A stretch of 64,000 nucleotides of DNA from Pseudomonas atagonensis. GTDB lineage: Bacteria > Pseudomonadota > Gammaproteobacteria > Pseudomonadales > Pseudomonadaceae. The stretch covers positions 248,001-312,000 of the forward strand of contig NZ_VXCA01000003.1 of assembly GCF_011369485.1 (NCBI RefSeq). Reading direction: 5' to 3'. The notes below the pieces were generated by a model that saw nothing but the letters and a program-made list of their open reading frames with translations, searched no databases and had not been told where the DNA came from. Shown here piece after piece: positions 1-9,005 of this stretch. A program made the translations under genes and the position numbers. Positions within the stretch are counted from its first letter, which is position 1. Each line of letters starts with the position of its first letter.

Positions 1-1721
1 TCACCCGCGAAGACATCGACCGCCTGCAACCGAGCGACGTGCCGGACTTGCTGCGTCGCGTACCGGGCGTGCAGGTGGCGCAGACCGGCGGGCGCGGCAG
101 CCTGCCCGGGGTTTACATTCGCGGTACGCAGTCGGCGCAGAGCCTGGTGCTGGTCGACGGCCAGCGCATCGGCAGTTCCACTTCCGGCGACAGCAACCTG
201 CAACATCTGAACATCGAACAGATTGAGCGCGTCGAAGTGCTGCGCGGATCACGTTCGGTGATTTACGGCAGCGATGCGATTGGCGGGGTGATTCAGATCT
301 TCACCCGCCGTGGCAGCGAACAAGGCTTGCAGCCGCGCCTGCACGTCGGATTTGGCAGTAACCAGACCTGGGAACGCAGCCTCGGCCTGTCCGGTGGCGA
401 TGACAAAACCCGTTTCAACCTCGGTGCCAGTCTCGATGAAACGGCCGGGATCGATCGCACCCACGAGTCGTATCCCAGCGACGGCGATGATGACGCCTAC
501 CGCAACAAGTCAGTCAGCCTGAGCCTCAGCCATGCGCTGACCGACGACATCGAAGTCGGTGCCAACCTGCTGGATAACCGTGGCAAAAGCGAGTTCGACA
601 ACCCGTTCGGCCGCTTCGACATGAATACCTTCGAATCGCTGCAGCAACAGCCGTACAGCGATTTCAATGTCAGCAGCGTCAGCAGTTACGTCGATGCCCG
701 GGTCAACGAAACCTGGAAAACCCGCGTCGAACTCGGCCACACAGAGAACCGCGAAAAGACCCTCGACAAGCTCAGCGACGAACGCACGGTGTTCAACACT
801 TACCGCGACTCGGTGAACTGGCAGAACGACCTGACCCTCGACGCACGCAACAGCCTGATCCTGGGCGGCGACTGGTACGAAGACCGGGTCAACAGCAGTA
901 CCGCGTTCGACGAGGACAGCCGCTGGAACCGCGCCGCCTTCATCCAGCATCGTTATCAGGCCGACAGCTTCTCCACCGAGCTGGGCCTGCGCCACGACGA
1001 TAATCAGCAATTCGGCAGCCAGAATACCTGGAGTGGCACCTTCACCCTGCCGCTGAATCCGGACAATGATCTGTTGCTCAGCTACAGCGAGGGCTTCCGC
1101 GCGCCGACTTTCAACGACCTGTATTACCCGGATTTCAGCAACCCGAACCTGAAACCGGAAACCTCGAAAAGCTACGAGCTGCAATGGCGTAGCCAGTTAA
1201 CCGATAGCAGCCGACTCGAAGCCTCGATTTACCGTACAGACCTGGAAGACGCGATTATCTTCGGCAGCAACTCACGGCCGGAAAACGTCGCTTCGGCACG
1301 CATCAACGGTTTCGAAGCAGCACTGAAACAGCAATTGTTCGGCTGGCAGAGCAATCTCGGCGTAGCGATCATCGATCCCCGCGACCGCGACACCGGCCAT
1401 ACCCTGGCCCGTCGTGCACGCCGCACCGCGAGCTGGGATCTGGATCGCCAGTTCGATCAGCTAGGCCTCGGCGCCAGTTGGCAGGCAGTCAGCAGCAGCT
1501 ATGACGACAAGGACAATACGCAGGCACTGGGCGGTTACGCACTGTTCGGCTTGCGCAGCAGTTGGGCGCTGAACCGCGAGATCAAGCTGGAACTGAAAGT
1601 GGATAACGTGCTGGACAAAAGCTACAGCCGCGCACTGTACAGCTTTGACGGCAGCCAGTACGGCTATCGCGAAGAAGGTCGGGAGTGGATGTTTGGCGTC
1701 ACCTGGACTCCAGAACTCTAA
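1..1721 (+). CDS. btuB: TonB-dependent vitamin B12 receptor BtuB (5' end missing)
   Basis: Outer-membrane TonB-dependent transporter for cobalamin. The reading frame is open from base 3, so the signal peptide, TonB box and start of the plug lie outside the window; the GTG at 39 is internal. The visible plug has VPGVQVAQ, the YIRGTQSAQS segment and the VEVLRGSRSVIYGSDAIGGVIQIFT block typical of BtuB-like plugs (quoted here as separate short motifs: VEVLRGSRS, IYGSDAIGG). The rest is a 22-strand-type barrel ending in an aromatic-rich strand (EWMFGVTWTPEL). A convergent btuF 150 bp away supports a cobalamin role. A cobalamin riboswitch, if present, would be upstream and is not visible. Confidence 0.9.
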   Translation, partial: TREDIDRLQPSDVPDLLRRVPGVQVAQTGGRGSLPGVYIRGTQSAQSLVLVDGQRIGSSTSGDSNLQHLNIEQIERVEVLRGSRSVIYGSDAIGGVIQIFTRRGSEQGLQPRLHVGFGSNQTWERSLGLSGGDDKTRFNLGASLDETAGIDRTHESYPSDGDDDAYRNKSVSLSLSHALTDDIEVGANLLDNRGKSEFDNPFGRFDMNTFESLQQQPYSDFNVSSVSSYVDARVNETWKTRVELGHTENREKTLDKLSDERTVFNTYRDSVNWQNDLTLDARNSLILGGDWYEDRVNSSTAFDEDSRWNRAAFIQHRYQADSFSTELGLRHDDNQQFGSQNTWSGTFTLPLNPDNDLLLSYSEGFRAPTFNDLYYPDFSNPNLKPETSKSYELQWRSQLTDSSRLEASIYRTDLEDAIIFGSNSRPENVASARINGFEAALKQQLFGWQSNLGVAIIDPRDRDTGHTLARRARRTASWDLDRQFDQLGLGASWQAVSSSYDDKDNTQALGGYALFGLRSSWALNREIKLELKVDNVLDKSYSRALYSFDGSQYGYREEGREWMFGVTWTPEL

Positions 1722-1733
1722 GATCCGATCAAC

Positions 1734-1865
1734 TGTGGCGAGGGGTTTTATCCCCGATGGGTTGCGAAGCAGCCCCAAAAACAGACGCCTCAGTGAGTCA
1801 GCCACATTGAGTTCACGGGTTTACAGCTGCTGCGCAGCCGGTCGGGGATAAATCCCCTCACCACA
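1734..1865. repeat. REP pair (REPIN) between btuB and btuF
   Basis: Two inverted copies of a Pseudomonas REP-like palindrome whose core is GGGGATAAATCCCC face each other, one beginning at 1734 (TGTGGCGAGGGG) and one ending at 1865 (CCCCTCACCACA). About 80 bases of loop lie between them. The element fills the space between two convergent genes, the usual location for such repeats, and may also fold as a terminator. Confidence 0.8.
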
Positions 1866-1867
1866 GG

Positions 1868-2668
1868 CTACTGGTGTGGCTGTATCAGGTTGCAGAGCTT
1901 GGCTGTCGCCTCGATCATCTGCCCGCTGGGTCTTTCGAGGCCTTTATCGGTGACCAGCAGCAGCTTCCCCTGCTTCACTGCCGACACCTGCGGCCATGCC
2001 TTCCACGCATCGAGCTGCGCCTGATCACCCGCCAGAATCACCTCGGGATCACGCTGCAGCACCGCTTCAATACTCACCTGCGGTGCCGGCAGGCTCAGGT
2101 CGGCGAAGACATTGCGCGCGCCGCATACCTCTAGCGCATCGCTGATGATCTGTCCGCCGCCCACCGTGTAGAGCGGCTTGTCCCAGACTTGATAGAACAC
2201 CTTGAGCGGCGTGTCCCGACGGTAACGCTGGCGCAGGTCGGCCAGTTGCTTGCGCAGATCCGTCGCCAGTTTTTCGCCCCGTTCAGGCCGACCGAGTCGA
2301 GTGGCAATGGCCTCAATCTGCGCGGAAAGTTGTTCGAGGGTGTGCGGTTCGGCCACGAATGTGGGGAGGTTCAAACGCTTGAGCTGATCACGCTGCGCCG
2401 GGCCTACACTGCCGGGCCAGAGCAAAAGCAGGTCAGGTTTGAGGCTGAGTAGCTGTTCCATGTCGAGTTGGCCGTAGCGGCCCACGGAAGGCACCCCGGC
2501 AATGGCCGCCGGGCGCTCGCCAGCGTCCAGCACGCCGACCAGCAGGTCGGCGGAATCCAGTTCAACGACGATTTCCGACAGCGAAGGCGCGAGACTGACC
2601 ACGCGCAGACTCGCCAGCGCCGGAGCACTGACGGCCAGCAGTAGAACCGCCAGCCACAGACCGCGCAT
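1868..2668 (-). CDS. btuF: Cobalamin-binding periplasmic protein BtuF
   Basis: Class III periplasmic solute-binding protein, 266 aa, expected to deliver vitamin B12 to a BtuCD transporter. The ATG at 2668 is chosen because it starts a clean signal peptide ([19 protein letters not shown]) and overlaps the stop of the upstream gene by one base; longer starts lack a signal. The mature part begins LRVVSLAPSLSEIV, the typical BtuF/FecB opening, and contains GVPSVGRYGQLDMEQL and DLLLLWPG as in BtuF. It is the last gene of a ribA-membrane protein-btuF run. btuC and btuD are not in the window. Confidence 0.88.
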   Translation of the reverse strand: MRGLWLAVLLLAVSAPALASLRVVSLAPSLSEIVVELDSADLLVGVLDAGERPAAIAGVPSVGRYGQLDMEQLLSLKPDLLLLWPGSVGPAQRDQLKRLNLPTFVAEPHTLEQLSAQIEAIATRLGRPERGEKLATDLRKQLADLRQRYRRDTPLKVFYQVWDKPLYTVGGGQIISDALEVCGARNVFADLSLPAPQVSIEAVLQRDPEVILAGDQAQLDAWKAWPQVSAVKQGKLLLVTDKGLERPSGQMIEATAKLCNLIQPHQ

Positions 2669-3087
2669 CAACCGAGCTGACGCGGGATACGGTAGAGGTA
2701 GAACAGCACCACCGTGGACAACGCCAACAGCATCAGCGGCACCGCTTCGAGACCGACGAACACCGCCAGTGCGCCAATCCACGCCGGCAACGCAGCGGCA
2801 AGGAATGCACTGCGGCGACGCGCTGCGAGAGCGATCCACGTCGCAGGTTCTTCAGGGGTATCGAGGGCTTTCTGGGTGGCGATCAGTGCGTGTTTGTAAC
2901 GGCCAAAAAACTTCAGGCTGACAAACATCGACGCCACGCCGGCGATAAAAAACGGCATCGCCAGCACCGGCATGATGCCTTCACCCTGACCGAACAGCGC
3001 GTTGATCACGAACAACGGCACCAGCGCCAGCGCCAGGTATTTCCACCAGGCGACCGCCAGACGCCGCCGCACCTGACCGCGAGTCAC
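2668..3087 (-). CDS. Small integral membrane protein of unknown function
   Basis: 139 aa, starting at a GTG (3087) that overlaps the ribA stop as GTGA; this start gives a basic N-terminus (VTRGQVRRR) followed by about four hydrophobic segments. Two are in the first half (near residues 14-30 and 36-55) and two in the second half (near 95-130), with a polar linker between. Translational coupling to ribA upstream and btuF downstream suggests one transcript. No known domain is recognised. Similar short membrane proteins sit beside ribA and btuF in other pseudomonads, but their role is unknown. Confidence 0.7.
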   Translation of the reverse strand: MTRGQVRRRLAVAWWKYLALALVPLFVINALFGQGEGIMPVLAMPFFIAGVASMFVSLKFFGRYKHALIATQKALDTPEEPATWIALAARRRSAFLAAALPAWIGALAVFVGLEAVPLMLLALSTVVLFYLYRIPRQLG

Positions 3088-3701
3088 GCGCGATCGACCT
3101 CGCCCTGATGCTCGTTGCCCATCATGTGGTCGAGCTTGCTGGCCTTGGTCGCCAGGTAGAGTTTGTTGTGCGGGTTGTGCCCGGTGTGCAGCGGCACACG
3201 CTCGGCGACGGTGATGCCCATGTCGGTCAGCGCTTTGACCTTGCGCGGGTTGTTGGTCATCAGGCGCAGCGACTTGACGCCCAGATGCTCGAGCATCGGC
3301 AGGCACATGGCGTAGTCACGCTGGTCGGCAGCAAAGCCCAGACGCTCGTTGGCTTCAACGGTGTCGGCGCCGCCGTCCTGCAATTCGTAGGCGCGGATCT
3401 TGTTCAGAAGACCAATGCCACGACCTTCCTGACGCAGGTACAGCAGCACGCCGCGCCCTTCGCGAGCGATGGCTTTGAGCGCGCCTTCCAGTTGCGAGCC
3501 GCAGTCGCAGCGCTGGCTGAACAGGGCATCGCCCGTCAGGCATTCGGAGTGCAAACGGCCGAGTACCGGGGCACCGTCGGCAATCTCGCCCAGGCTCAGC
3601 ACAACGTGCTCGCGGCCGGTGGCTTCATCGAGAAAACCGTGCATGGTGAATTGCGCAAAAGGCGTTGGCAGCTTGGAAGCGGCGACAAAAACGACAGGCA
3701 C
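3084..3701 (-). CDS. ribA: GTP cyclohydrolase II RibA
   Basis: First committed enzyme of riboflavin synthesis, which opens GTP to the diaminopyrimidine with release of formate and pyrophosphate. The 205 aa length fits the stand-alone enzyme. Zinc ligands are all present: C54, C65 and C67 in [18 protein letters not shown]. The catalytic RQEGRGIG segment is at 90-97 and the nucleotide-contacting TNNPRK lies near the C-terminus. This intact copy matters because the RibBA fusion further up has a GTP cyclohydrolase half without these cysteines. It is separated from the solute-binding protein gene by about 160 bases and so probably has its own promoter. Confidence 0.95.
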   Translation of the reverse strand: MPVVFVAASKLPTPFAQFTMHGFLDEATGREHVVLSLGEIADGAPVLGRLHSECLTGDALFSQRCDCGSQLEGALKAIAREGRGVLLYLRQEGRGIGLLNKIRAYELQDGGADTVEANERLGFAADQRDYAMCLPMLEHLGVKSLRLMTNNPRKVKALTDMGITVAERVPLHTGHNPHNKLYLATKASKLDHMMGNEHQGEVDRA

Positions 3702-3865
3702 CGGTGTGCTCCTGATCTAAAAGTCTGAAGATTCGCAGGCCGGCATTGTAGCAGCAGCTTTGGGCAGGCGCTTAGGCTGAATTGTCGGGCATAACGATCA
3801 AAAAGTTTGATAACTCCCGAGCTGGCTGGATCCTTGTGGGACAGCGTTGAACGCAAGACCTGTGT

Positions 3866-4603
3866 TCAGTTCGGCTCGAATGGGTACGGCTGCTTCCACT
3901 TCTCGAAGATCGGCTTCAGCTCGCCGCTCTTCACCAACTGATCCATGCGCTGGTCATACAACGCCATCAACGTACGGGCCTTTGGCGTATTGGCGAAGCA
4001 CAGGTATAGCGGCAGCTCGGCAATATGGGTTTTGCGGAACTGCGCCGGATCCTTGGCCCGACCGGCCACGTAATCGACTTCGGTCAGCGCATCGATGTAA
4101 TAGTCGGCACGGTTTTGGGTCAGCATCGACAAAATCCCGGTGCGCCGGATGATTTCGTTATAGCTTTTCACGTTGGGCAAGTAATTCTGGTAGTCGTAAC
4201 CGCGTACCCACGCCAGTCGATAGTTGCCCAGGGTTTCCGGGGTCGGCTCCGGATTGCTCGCAAGACCCAGCGCATAGATGTGATCGGTATCGAAGTTCCA
4301 GCGCGGGTAGAGCAGATCGCTGGCCTCTTCGTGATAAGAGCCGACACAGGCGTCGACTTCGCCGCGTTGCGCCAAGCCCACGGAACGGGTGTAGGGCTCG
4401 GTGCGAATATCGAGTTTCACCCCGGCCGGTTCGAACACCTTGCGCAACACGTCCCAGCCGAGGCCGTGGCCATCGGCGGCGGTGTAATCTTCCCAGTCTT
4501 CACTGGCCAGATGAATGACCGCAGGCGTCGGCGCAGCGTTCTGTGCGCTGGCCACAGTGCCCATCAGGGCAAAAAACACCACCACCAACCAGCGTCGAGC
4601 CAT
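3866..4603 (-). CDS. Periplasmic substrate-binding protein, family 3 type
   Basis: 245 aa with a signal peptide (MARRWLVVVFFALMGTVASA). The fold is that of the family 3 solute-binding proteins (amino-acid type), with an opening strand VIHLASEDWEDYTAADG, a LAQRGEVDACVGSYHEE segment and a DYYIDALTEVDYVAG segment. No ABC permease or ATPase gene is adjacent, so this is an orphan binding protein; in pseudomonads such proteins often sense ligands rather than transport them. The gene follows pgpA in the same direction by 36 bases and may be the last gene of the nusB-thiL-pgpA transcript. The ligand cannot be named from sequence alone. Confidence 0.8.
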   Translation of the reverse strand: MARRWLVVVFFALMGTVASAQNAAPTPAVIHLASEDWEDYTAADGHGLGWDVLRKVFEPAGVKLDIRTEPYTRSVGLAQRGEVDACVGSYHEEASDLLYPRWNFDTDHIYALGLASNPEPTPETLGNYRLAWVRGYDYQNYLPNVKSYNEIIRRTGILSMLTQNRADYYIDALTEVDYVAGRAKDPAQFRKTHIAELPLYLCFANTPKARTLMALYDQRMDQLVKSGELKPIFEKWKQPYPFEPN

Positions 4604-4639
4604 CCCTAGTCCCTCACGTAACCCTGATACCCCCTGGGA

Positions 4640-5143
4640 TCAGGTGAACAGCCACACCAGCCCTTGCATCGCCAGCCAGGCAAAGACACCGGCCAGCACG
4701 TCGTCGAGCATGATGCCGACGCCGCCATGCACATGCCGGTCGATCCAGCGGATCGGCCAGGGCTTGAGAATGTCGAAGAAACGGAACACCAGGAAACCCG
4801 CGAGCAGCCAGTACCAGCCTTCCGGCACCAGCCACAGGGTGATCCACATCCCGACCATTTCGTCCCAGACGATGCCTTCGTGGTCGTGTACCCGCAGATC
4901 GTCGGCTACCTTGCCGCACAGCCAGAAGCCGAACAGCATGGTGATCCCGAGCATCAGCCAGTAACCCCAGTCGGGCAACATCTGCCACAACGGGATAAAG
5001 GGTAGCGCAACTAACGAACCCCACGTGCCCGGCGCTTTCGGCAGCGTGCCGGAACCAAAGCCGAACGCGAGGAAATGCCAGGGATTGCGCCAGACCGACG
5101 GCGGAACGAATTCGGCCGGAACCTGTTTCGGGTGATCTGTCAC
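4640..5143 (-). CDS. pgpA: Phosphatidylglycerophosphatase A
   Basis: Membrane phosphatase that converts phosphatidylglycerol phosphate to phosphatidylglycerol, 167 aa. The GTG at 5143 is chosen: an AGGAG-type site lies 5-10 bases upstream and the codon overlaps the thiL stop as GTGA. Family features seen are FGSGTLPKAPGTWGS near residue 30, HDHEGIVWDEMVGMWITL with the acidic residues, and FRFFDILKPWPI, as in the PgpA family. Several hydrophobic helices are present. The thiL-pgpA neighbour pair is conserved in gammaproteobacteria. Confidence 0.93.
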   Translation of the reverse strand: MTDHPKQVPAEFVPPSVWRNPWHFLAFGFGSGTLPKAPGTWGSLVALPFIPLWQMLPDWGYWLMLGITMLFGFWLCGKVADDLRVHDHEGIVWDEMVGMWITLWLVPEGWYWLLAGFLVFRFFDILKPWPIRWIDRHVHGGVGIMLDDVLAGVFAWLAMQGLVWLFT

Positions 5144-6105
5144 GGTGACTCCTGAAAATGTTGATAACCCCGGATTTGCGGGGTGATGTCCTGCCCTTCG
5201 CGATCCAGCAGTGCCACGCCCTGCCCCTCGGTCACACGGCCGATCACGTGGATCGGCCAACCACCGGCCAGCAATGCCGGCAACTCGACGGATGGCAAGG
5301 TGAACGTCAGCACGTAATCATCGCCACCGCTCAACGCTGCCCGTTCGGCACCGCGCTGGCCGAGGAACGCTACCAAGGCATCCGACAACGGTACCCGCTC
5401 GCGTTCAATCTCAAGCCGCACTTTCGACGCCAGAGCGATGTGGCCACAGTCGGCGAGCAGGCCATCGGAGATATCCAGCGCTGCCGTAGCCTTGCCGCGC
5501 AGAGCCTGACCGAACGCCAGTTGCGGTTGCGGCGACCAATAGTGATCGAGCAGCGGCTGAGCGATGTGCGGCTCGGCGTCACGCTGCCCCAGCACCAGCG
5601 GCAACGCACCGGCCGCGTTGCCCAGCTCGCCGCCGACGCACAGCAAGTCACCCGGTTGTGCGCCGCTACGGGTCAAGGCTTGTCCGGCGGGTACTCGACC
5701 GAACACGGTGACGGTCAGGCTTAACGGCCCACGCGTGGTGTCGCCGCCGACCAGCGCGACGCCGCAACTCTGCGCCATGCGGTTCAAACCGCGGGCATAG
5801 GCTTGCAGCCAATCGGCGGTCACCGTCGGTACAGTCAGGGCAAGGGTAAAGGCAACGGGCGTGGCGCCCATGGCGGCCAGATCGCTGACCGCAACGGCCA
5901 GCGAGCGCTGACCGAGCAGAAACGGATCGCAGGGATCGGCGAAATGCACGCCGGCCACCAGCGTATCGGTGGAAATCGCCAGCTGTTCCCCGGAGGGAAC
6001 CGCCAGCAAGGCGCAGTCGTCGCCGATCCCCAGTGCAACGCCCTCGCCGCCCTGCGCACATGGCGCGGCGGCGAAGAAATTGCGGATCAGCTCAAACTCG
6101 CCCAT
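5140..6105 (-). CDS. thiL: Thiamine-monophosphate kinase ThiL
   Basis: Phosphorylates thiamine monophosphate to thiamine pyrophosphate, 321 aa, normal length. It starts MGEFELIRNFF, with GIGDDCALL near residue 26 and STDTLVAGVHF near 45, the metal/ATP-binding signatures of the PurM/ThiL fold. AVSDLAAMGA, GGDTTRGPLS and DISDGLLADCGH follow in the expected order. It lies 17 bases after nusB and overlaps pgpA by four bases, so it is translated with both. Confidence 0.95.
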   Translation of the reverse strand: MGEFELIRNFFAAAPCAQGGEGVALGIGDDCALLAVPSGEQLAISTDTLVAGVHFADPCDPFLLGQRSLAVAVSDLAAMGATPVAFTLALTVPTVTADWLQAYARGLNRMAQSCGVALVGGDTTRGPLSLTVTVFGRVPAGQALTRSGAQPGDLLCVGGELGNAAGALPLVLGQRDAEPHIAQPLLDHYWSPQPQLAFGQALRGKATAALDISDGLLADCGHIALASKVRLEIERERVPLSDALVAFLGQRGAERAALSGGDDYVLTFTLPSVELPALLAGGWPIHVIGRVTEGQGVALLDREGQDITPQIRGYQHFQESP

Positions 6106-6122
6106 GAGGTATCAAGCGCGTT

Positions 6123-6623
6123 TCAGCGCTTGAACGCCTTCACTTCAGCTTCACGCAGGCGCGGGGCCAGCTTGTCGAGCACACCGTTGACGAACTTGTG
6201 GCCGTCGGTCGAACCGAACACTTTGGCCAGCTCGATACCTTCGTTGATCACAACGCGGTACGGCACGTCGACGCGCTTGAGCAGTTCCCAGGTGGACAGG
6301 CGCAGAACCGCCAGTTCAACCGGATCCAGCTCTTCGATCGCCAGGTCCAGGCAAGGCGTCAGGGCGTTGTCGATTTCGGTCTTGAACTGCGGAACCCCGT
6401 GAAGGATTTCGCGGAAGTAAGCACCGTCGACATCGGTGAAATCGTTATCGACCCGGAACTGCGCTTCGATCTCGTTCAGCGATTGCCGGGCCATGTGCCA
6501 CTGGTACAGCGCTTGAGTCGCGAGCTGACGGGCTTCGCGACGCTTGGCGCTTTTCGAGGGCTTGCCGGCATCCGCAGGTTTTGGATCGCGCGGGTTGAAA
6601 CGATCGCTTTCGTCGCTAATCAC
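6123..6623 (-). CDS. nusB: Transcription antitermination factor NusB
   Basis: NusB binds boxA RNA with NusE and supports rRNA antitermination. The 166 aa protein starts at GTG 6623, overlapping the ribH stop as GTGA. A charged N-terminal extension of about 30 residues precedes the helical core ([18 protein letters not shown] in variant form). The conserved [25 protein letters not shown] block, seen here as [12 protein letters not shown] and [11 protein letters not shown], is near the C-terminus. The ribH-nusB-thiL order is the standard proteobacterial arrangement. Confidence 0.95.
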   Translation of the reverse strand: MISDESDRFNPRDPKPADAGKPSKSAKRREARQLATQALYQWHMARQSLNEIEAQFRVDNDFTDVDGAYFREILHGVPQFKTEIDNALTPCLDLAIEELDPVELAVLRLSTWELLKRVDVPYRVVINEGIELAKVFGSTDGHKFVNGVLDKLAPRLREAEVKAFKR

Positions 6624-7096
6624 TTGGCCTCCAACTGCGCCAGCAGGCTGACCATTTCCAGAGCGGACAGGGCAGCTTCGGCACCTTTGTTACCGGCCTT
6701 GGTGCCGGAACGTTCGATGGCTTGCTCGATGGAATCAACGGTCAGGACGCCGAAAGCGACCGGTACGCCGAACTCCATGGACACCTGGGCCAGACCCTTG
6801 GTGCACTCGCCTGCCACGTATTCGAAGTGCGGAGTACCGCCACGAATGACCGCGCCGAGGGCGATGATGGCTGCGAACTCGCCTTTCTGGGCGACTTTTT
6901 GCGCAACCAGCGGGATTTCGAAGGCACCAGGTGCGCGGATGATGGTGATGTCGCTTTCGCTCACGCCGTGGCGAACCAGGGCATCAACTGCACCGCTGAC
7001 CAGGCTTTCAACCACGAAGCTGTTGAAACGGCCCACTACCAAAGCGTAGCGGCCTTTAGGGGCGATGAAGGTACCTTCGATGGTCTTCAGGGTCAT
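6620..7096 (-). CDS. ribH: 6,7-dimethyl-8-ribityllumazine synthase
   Basis: Penultimate riboflavin enzyme, which condenses the pyrimidine with dihydroxybutanone phosphate; 158 aa as expected. The sequence shows [14 protein letters not shown], the [13 protein letters not shown] substrate-binding loop, [17 protein letters not shown] with the catalytic His, and [18 protein letters not shown]. It is located between ribBA and nusB. The ribBA gene ends about 90 bases upstream, so co-transcription is likely. Confidence 0.96.
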   Translation of the reverse strand: MTLKTIEGTFIAPKGRYALVVGRFNSFVVESLVSGAVDALVRHGVSESDITIIRAPGAFEIPLVAQKVAQKGEFAAIIALGAVIRGGTPHFEYVAGECTKGLAQVSMEFGVPVAFGVLTVDSIEQAIERSGTKAGNKGAEAALSALEMVSLLAQLEAK

Positions 7097-7187
7097 TCGT
7101 CAGATCTCTTAAAGAGCCGGGACGCGTCTGTTTCGCGTCCCTCAGTGATTTATTTGCCGCGAATTCGGGTCCGGAAACAACCGGTCA

Positions 7188-8279
7188 TTATTCGGAGGGC
7201 ACGTATTCTACAACTTCCAGATCGAAACCGGATATCGCATTAAATTTCATCGGTGCGGACATCAGGCGCATTTTACGCACGCCGAGGTCACGCAGGATCT
7301 GCGAACCGGCACCGACGATGCTGTAGGTGGTCGGTTTTTTCACCGCCGCCTGATCGCCGGTTTCACGGATGTGCGCCAGCAGCACGTCGCCATCGAGCGG
7401 GTGACCGAGCAACAGCACCACGCCGCTGCCGGCCTCGGCAACCGCCGCCATGGCGGCGCGCAGGCTCCAGCGGCCTGGTTGTTTGACCATCAGCAGGTCA
7501 CGCAGCGGATCCATGTTGTGCACGCGAACCAGGGTCGGCTCTTCAGCGCAAACGGTGCCCAGGGTCAGTGCCATGTGCACATCGCCTTCCACGGAATCAC
7601 GATAGGTCACCAGGTTGAATTGGCCCAGTTCGCTGTCCAGTGGCTGCTCGGCAATCCGCTGAACGGTACGTTCATGGATCATCCGGTAGTGAATCAGGTC
7701 GGCGATGGTGCCGATCTTGATGTTGTGCTCAGCGGCGAAAGCTTCCAGTTCGGCGCGACGGGACATGGTGCCGTCGTCGTTCATCACTTCACAGATCACG
7801 CCGCTCGGCTCGAAACCGGCCATGCGCGCCAGGTCGCAAGCGGCTTCGGTGTGACCGGCGCGAGCCAGGGTGCCGCCAGCCTGAGCCATCAGCGGGAAGA
7901 TGTGGCCAGGGCTGACGATGTCTTCAGCCTTGGCGTCTTTGGCGGCAGCGGCCTGCACGGTGCGCGCGCGGTCAGCGGCGGAGATGCCGGTGGTCACGCC
8001 TTCGGCGGCTTCGATCGAAACGGTGAACTTGGTGCCGAAACCGGAACCGTTGCGTGGCGCCATCAGCGGCAGCTTCAGGGTTTCGCAGCGCTCGCGGCTC
8101 ATCGGCATGCAGATCAGGCCACGGGCGTGCTTGGCCATGAAGTTGATGTGCTCGGCCTTGCAGCATTCGGCGGCCATGATCAGGTCGCCTTCGTTCTCGC
8201 GGTCTTCGTCATCCATGAGGATGACCATCTTGCCTTGGCGGATGTCTTCAACCAGTTCTTCGATGCTATTGAGCGCCAC
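7188..8279 (-). CDS. ribBA: Bifunctional-type RibBA: 3,4-dihydroxy-2-butanone-4-phosphate synthase with degenerate GTP cyclohydrolase II domain
   Basis: 363 aa. Residues 1-205 are a complete DHBP synthase with the acidic loop DDEDRENEGD (23-32), the PGHIFPL segment and the catalytic region GHTEAACDL (142-150). Residues 206-363 follow the GTP cyclohydrolase II fold. At the zinc site, however, the sequence reads VRVHNMDPLRDLL (251-263), and the three cysteines of active enzymes are absent; the RQEGRGIG motif is also replaced. The second activity is therefore probably lost, and the stand-alone ribA at 3.1-3.7 kb supplies it. Some RibA-like tails act as structural or regulatory parts. The gene lies 16 bases after riboflavin synthase. 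Confidence 0.93.
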   Translation of the reverse strand: MALNSIEELVEDIRQGKMVILMDDEDRENEGDLIMAAECCKAEHINFMAKHARGLICMPMSRERCETLKLPLMAPRNGSGFGTKFTVSIEAAEGVTTGISAADRARTVQAAAAKDAKAEDIVSPGHIFPLMAQAGGTLARAGHTEAACDLARMAGFEPSGVICEVMNDDGTMSRRAELEAFAAEHNIKIGTIADLIHYRMIHERTVQRIAEQPLDSELGQFNLVTYRDSVEGDVHMALTLGTVCAEEPTLVRVHNMDPLRDLLMVKQPGRWSLRAAMAAVAEAGSGVVLLLGHPLDGDVLLAHIRETGDQAAVKKPTTYSIVGAGSQILRDLGVRKMRLMSAPMKFNAISGFDLEVVEYVPSE

Positions 8280-8295
8280 AAGGCACCCCCTTCAG

Positions 8296-8958
8296 TCAGG
8301 ATTTGAGGTAGCCGTTGGCGGCCAGAAAGCTTTCAGTGATGCCACCGGACGTTGGCTCTGCAGCCTTGTCGCCCAACAACAGACGCTCCAGATAACGCGC
8401 CAGCAGGTCGACTTCCAGATTCACCCGGCGACCTGGCTTGTAGGACGCCATGATGGTTTCGCTCAGGGTGTGCGGAATGATCGTCAGCAGGAATTCGGCG
8501 CCATCGACCGCGTTCACGGTCAGGCTGGTGCCATCAACCGTGATCGAGCCTTTGTGTGCGATGTACTTGGCCAGCTCTTTAGGCGCGCGGATGCGAAATT
8601 CCACGGCGCGGGCATTGTCGCTGCGCGAGACCACTTCGCCGACACCGTCGACATGACCGCTGACCAGATGCCCGCCGAGACGGGTGGTCGGGGTCAGGGC
8701 TTTTTCCAGGTTGACCGGGCTGCCGCTCTTCAGGTCATTCATGGCGGTGCAGTCGAGGGTTTCGCGACTGACGTCGGCGGCAAAGCCGTCGCCCGGCAGC
8801 TCCACAGCGGTCAGGCACACGCCGTTGACCGCGATGCTGTCGCCGAGTTTGACGTCGCTCAGGTCGAGCTTGCCGGTTTCGACATGCACCCGCACATCAC
8901 CGCCTTTTGGGGTCAGTGCGCGGATACTGCCGATGGATTCGATGATGCCGGTAAACAT
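8296..8958 (-). CDS. ribC: Riboflavin synthase, alpha chain
   Basis: Last step of riboflavin synthesis, in which two lumazines dismutate to riboflavin. The protein has 220 aa and two tandem lumazine-binding barrels. It opens MFTGIIESIGSI, and each half has an NGVCLT-like or DGTSLTVN-like loop (GDSIAVNGVCLTAV and GSITVDGTSLTVN) plus the LGGHLVSGHVDGVG block. An AGGAGAA ribosome site precedes the ATG. The name ribE is also used for this gene in some Pseudomonas annotations. It is transcribed after ribD with about 47 bases between. Confidence 0.95.
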   Translation of the reverse strand: MFTGIIESIGSIRALTPKGGDVRVHVETGKLDLSDVKLGDSIAVNGVCLTAVELPGDGFAADVSRETLDCTAMNDLKSGSPVNLEKALTPTTRLGGHLVSGHVDGVGEVVSRSDNARAVEFRIRAPKELAKYIAHKGSITVDGTSLTVNAVDGAEFLLTIIPHTLSETIMASYKPGRRVNLEVDLLARYLERLLLGDKAAEPTSGGITESFLAANGYLKS

Positions 8959-9005
8959 GGGGTTCTCCTTGAGAACGAAGCCAGCGCTAACGCGATGGCC
9001 GGGAA

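Noticed and set aside
7097..9005. FMN riboswitch in front of the riboflavin genes
   Set aside because: The gaps before ribBA, ribC and ribH are 16-91 bases and show no RFN-type conserved blocks; the genes seem to be read from nrdR/ribD.
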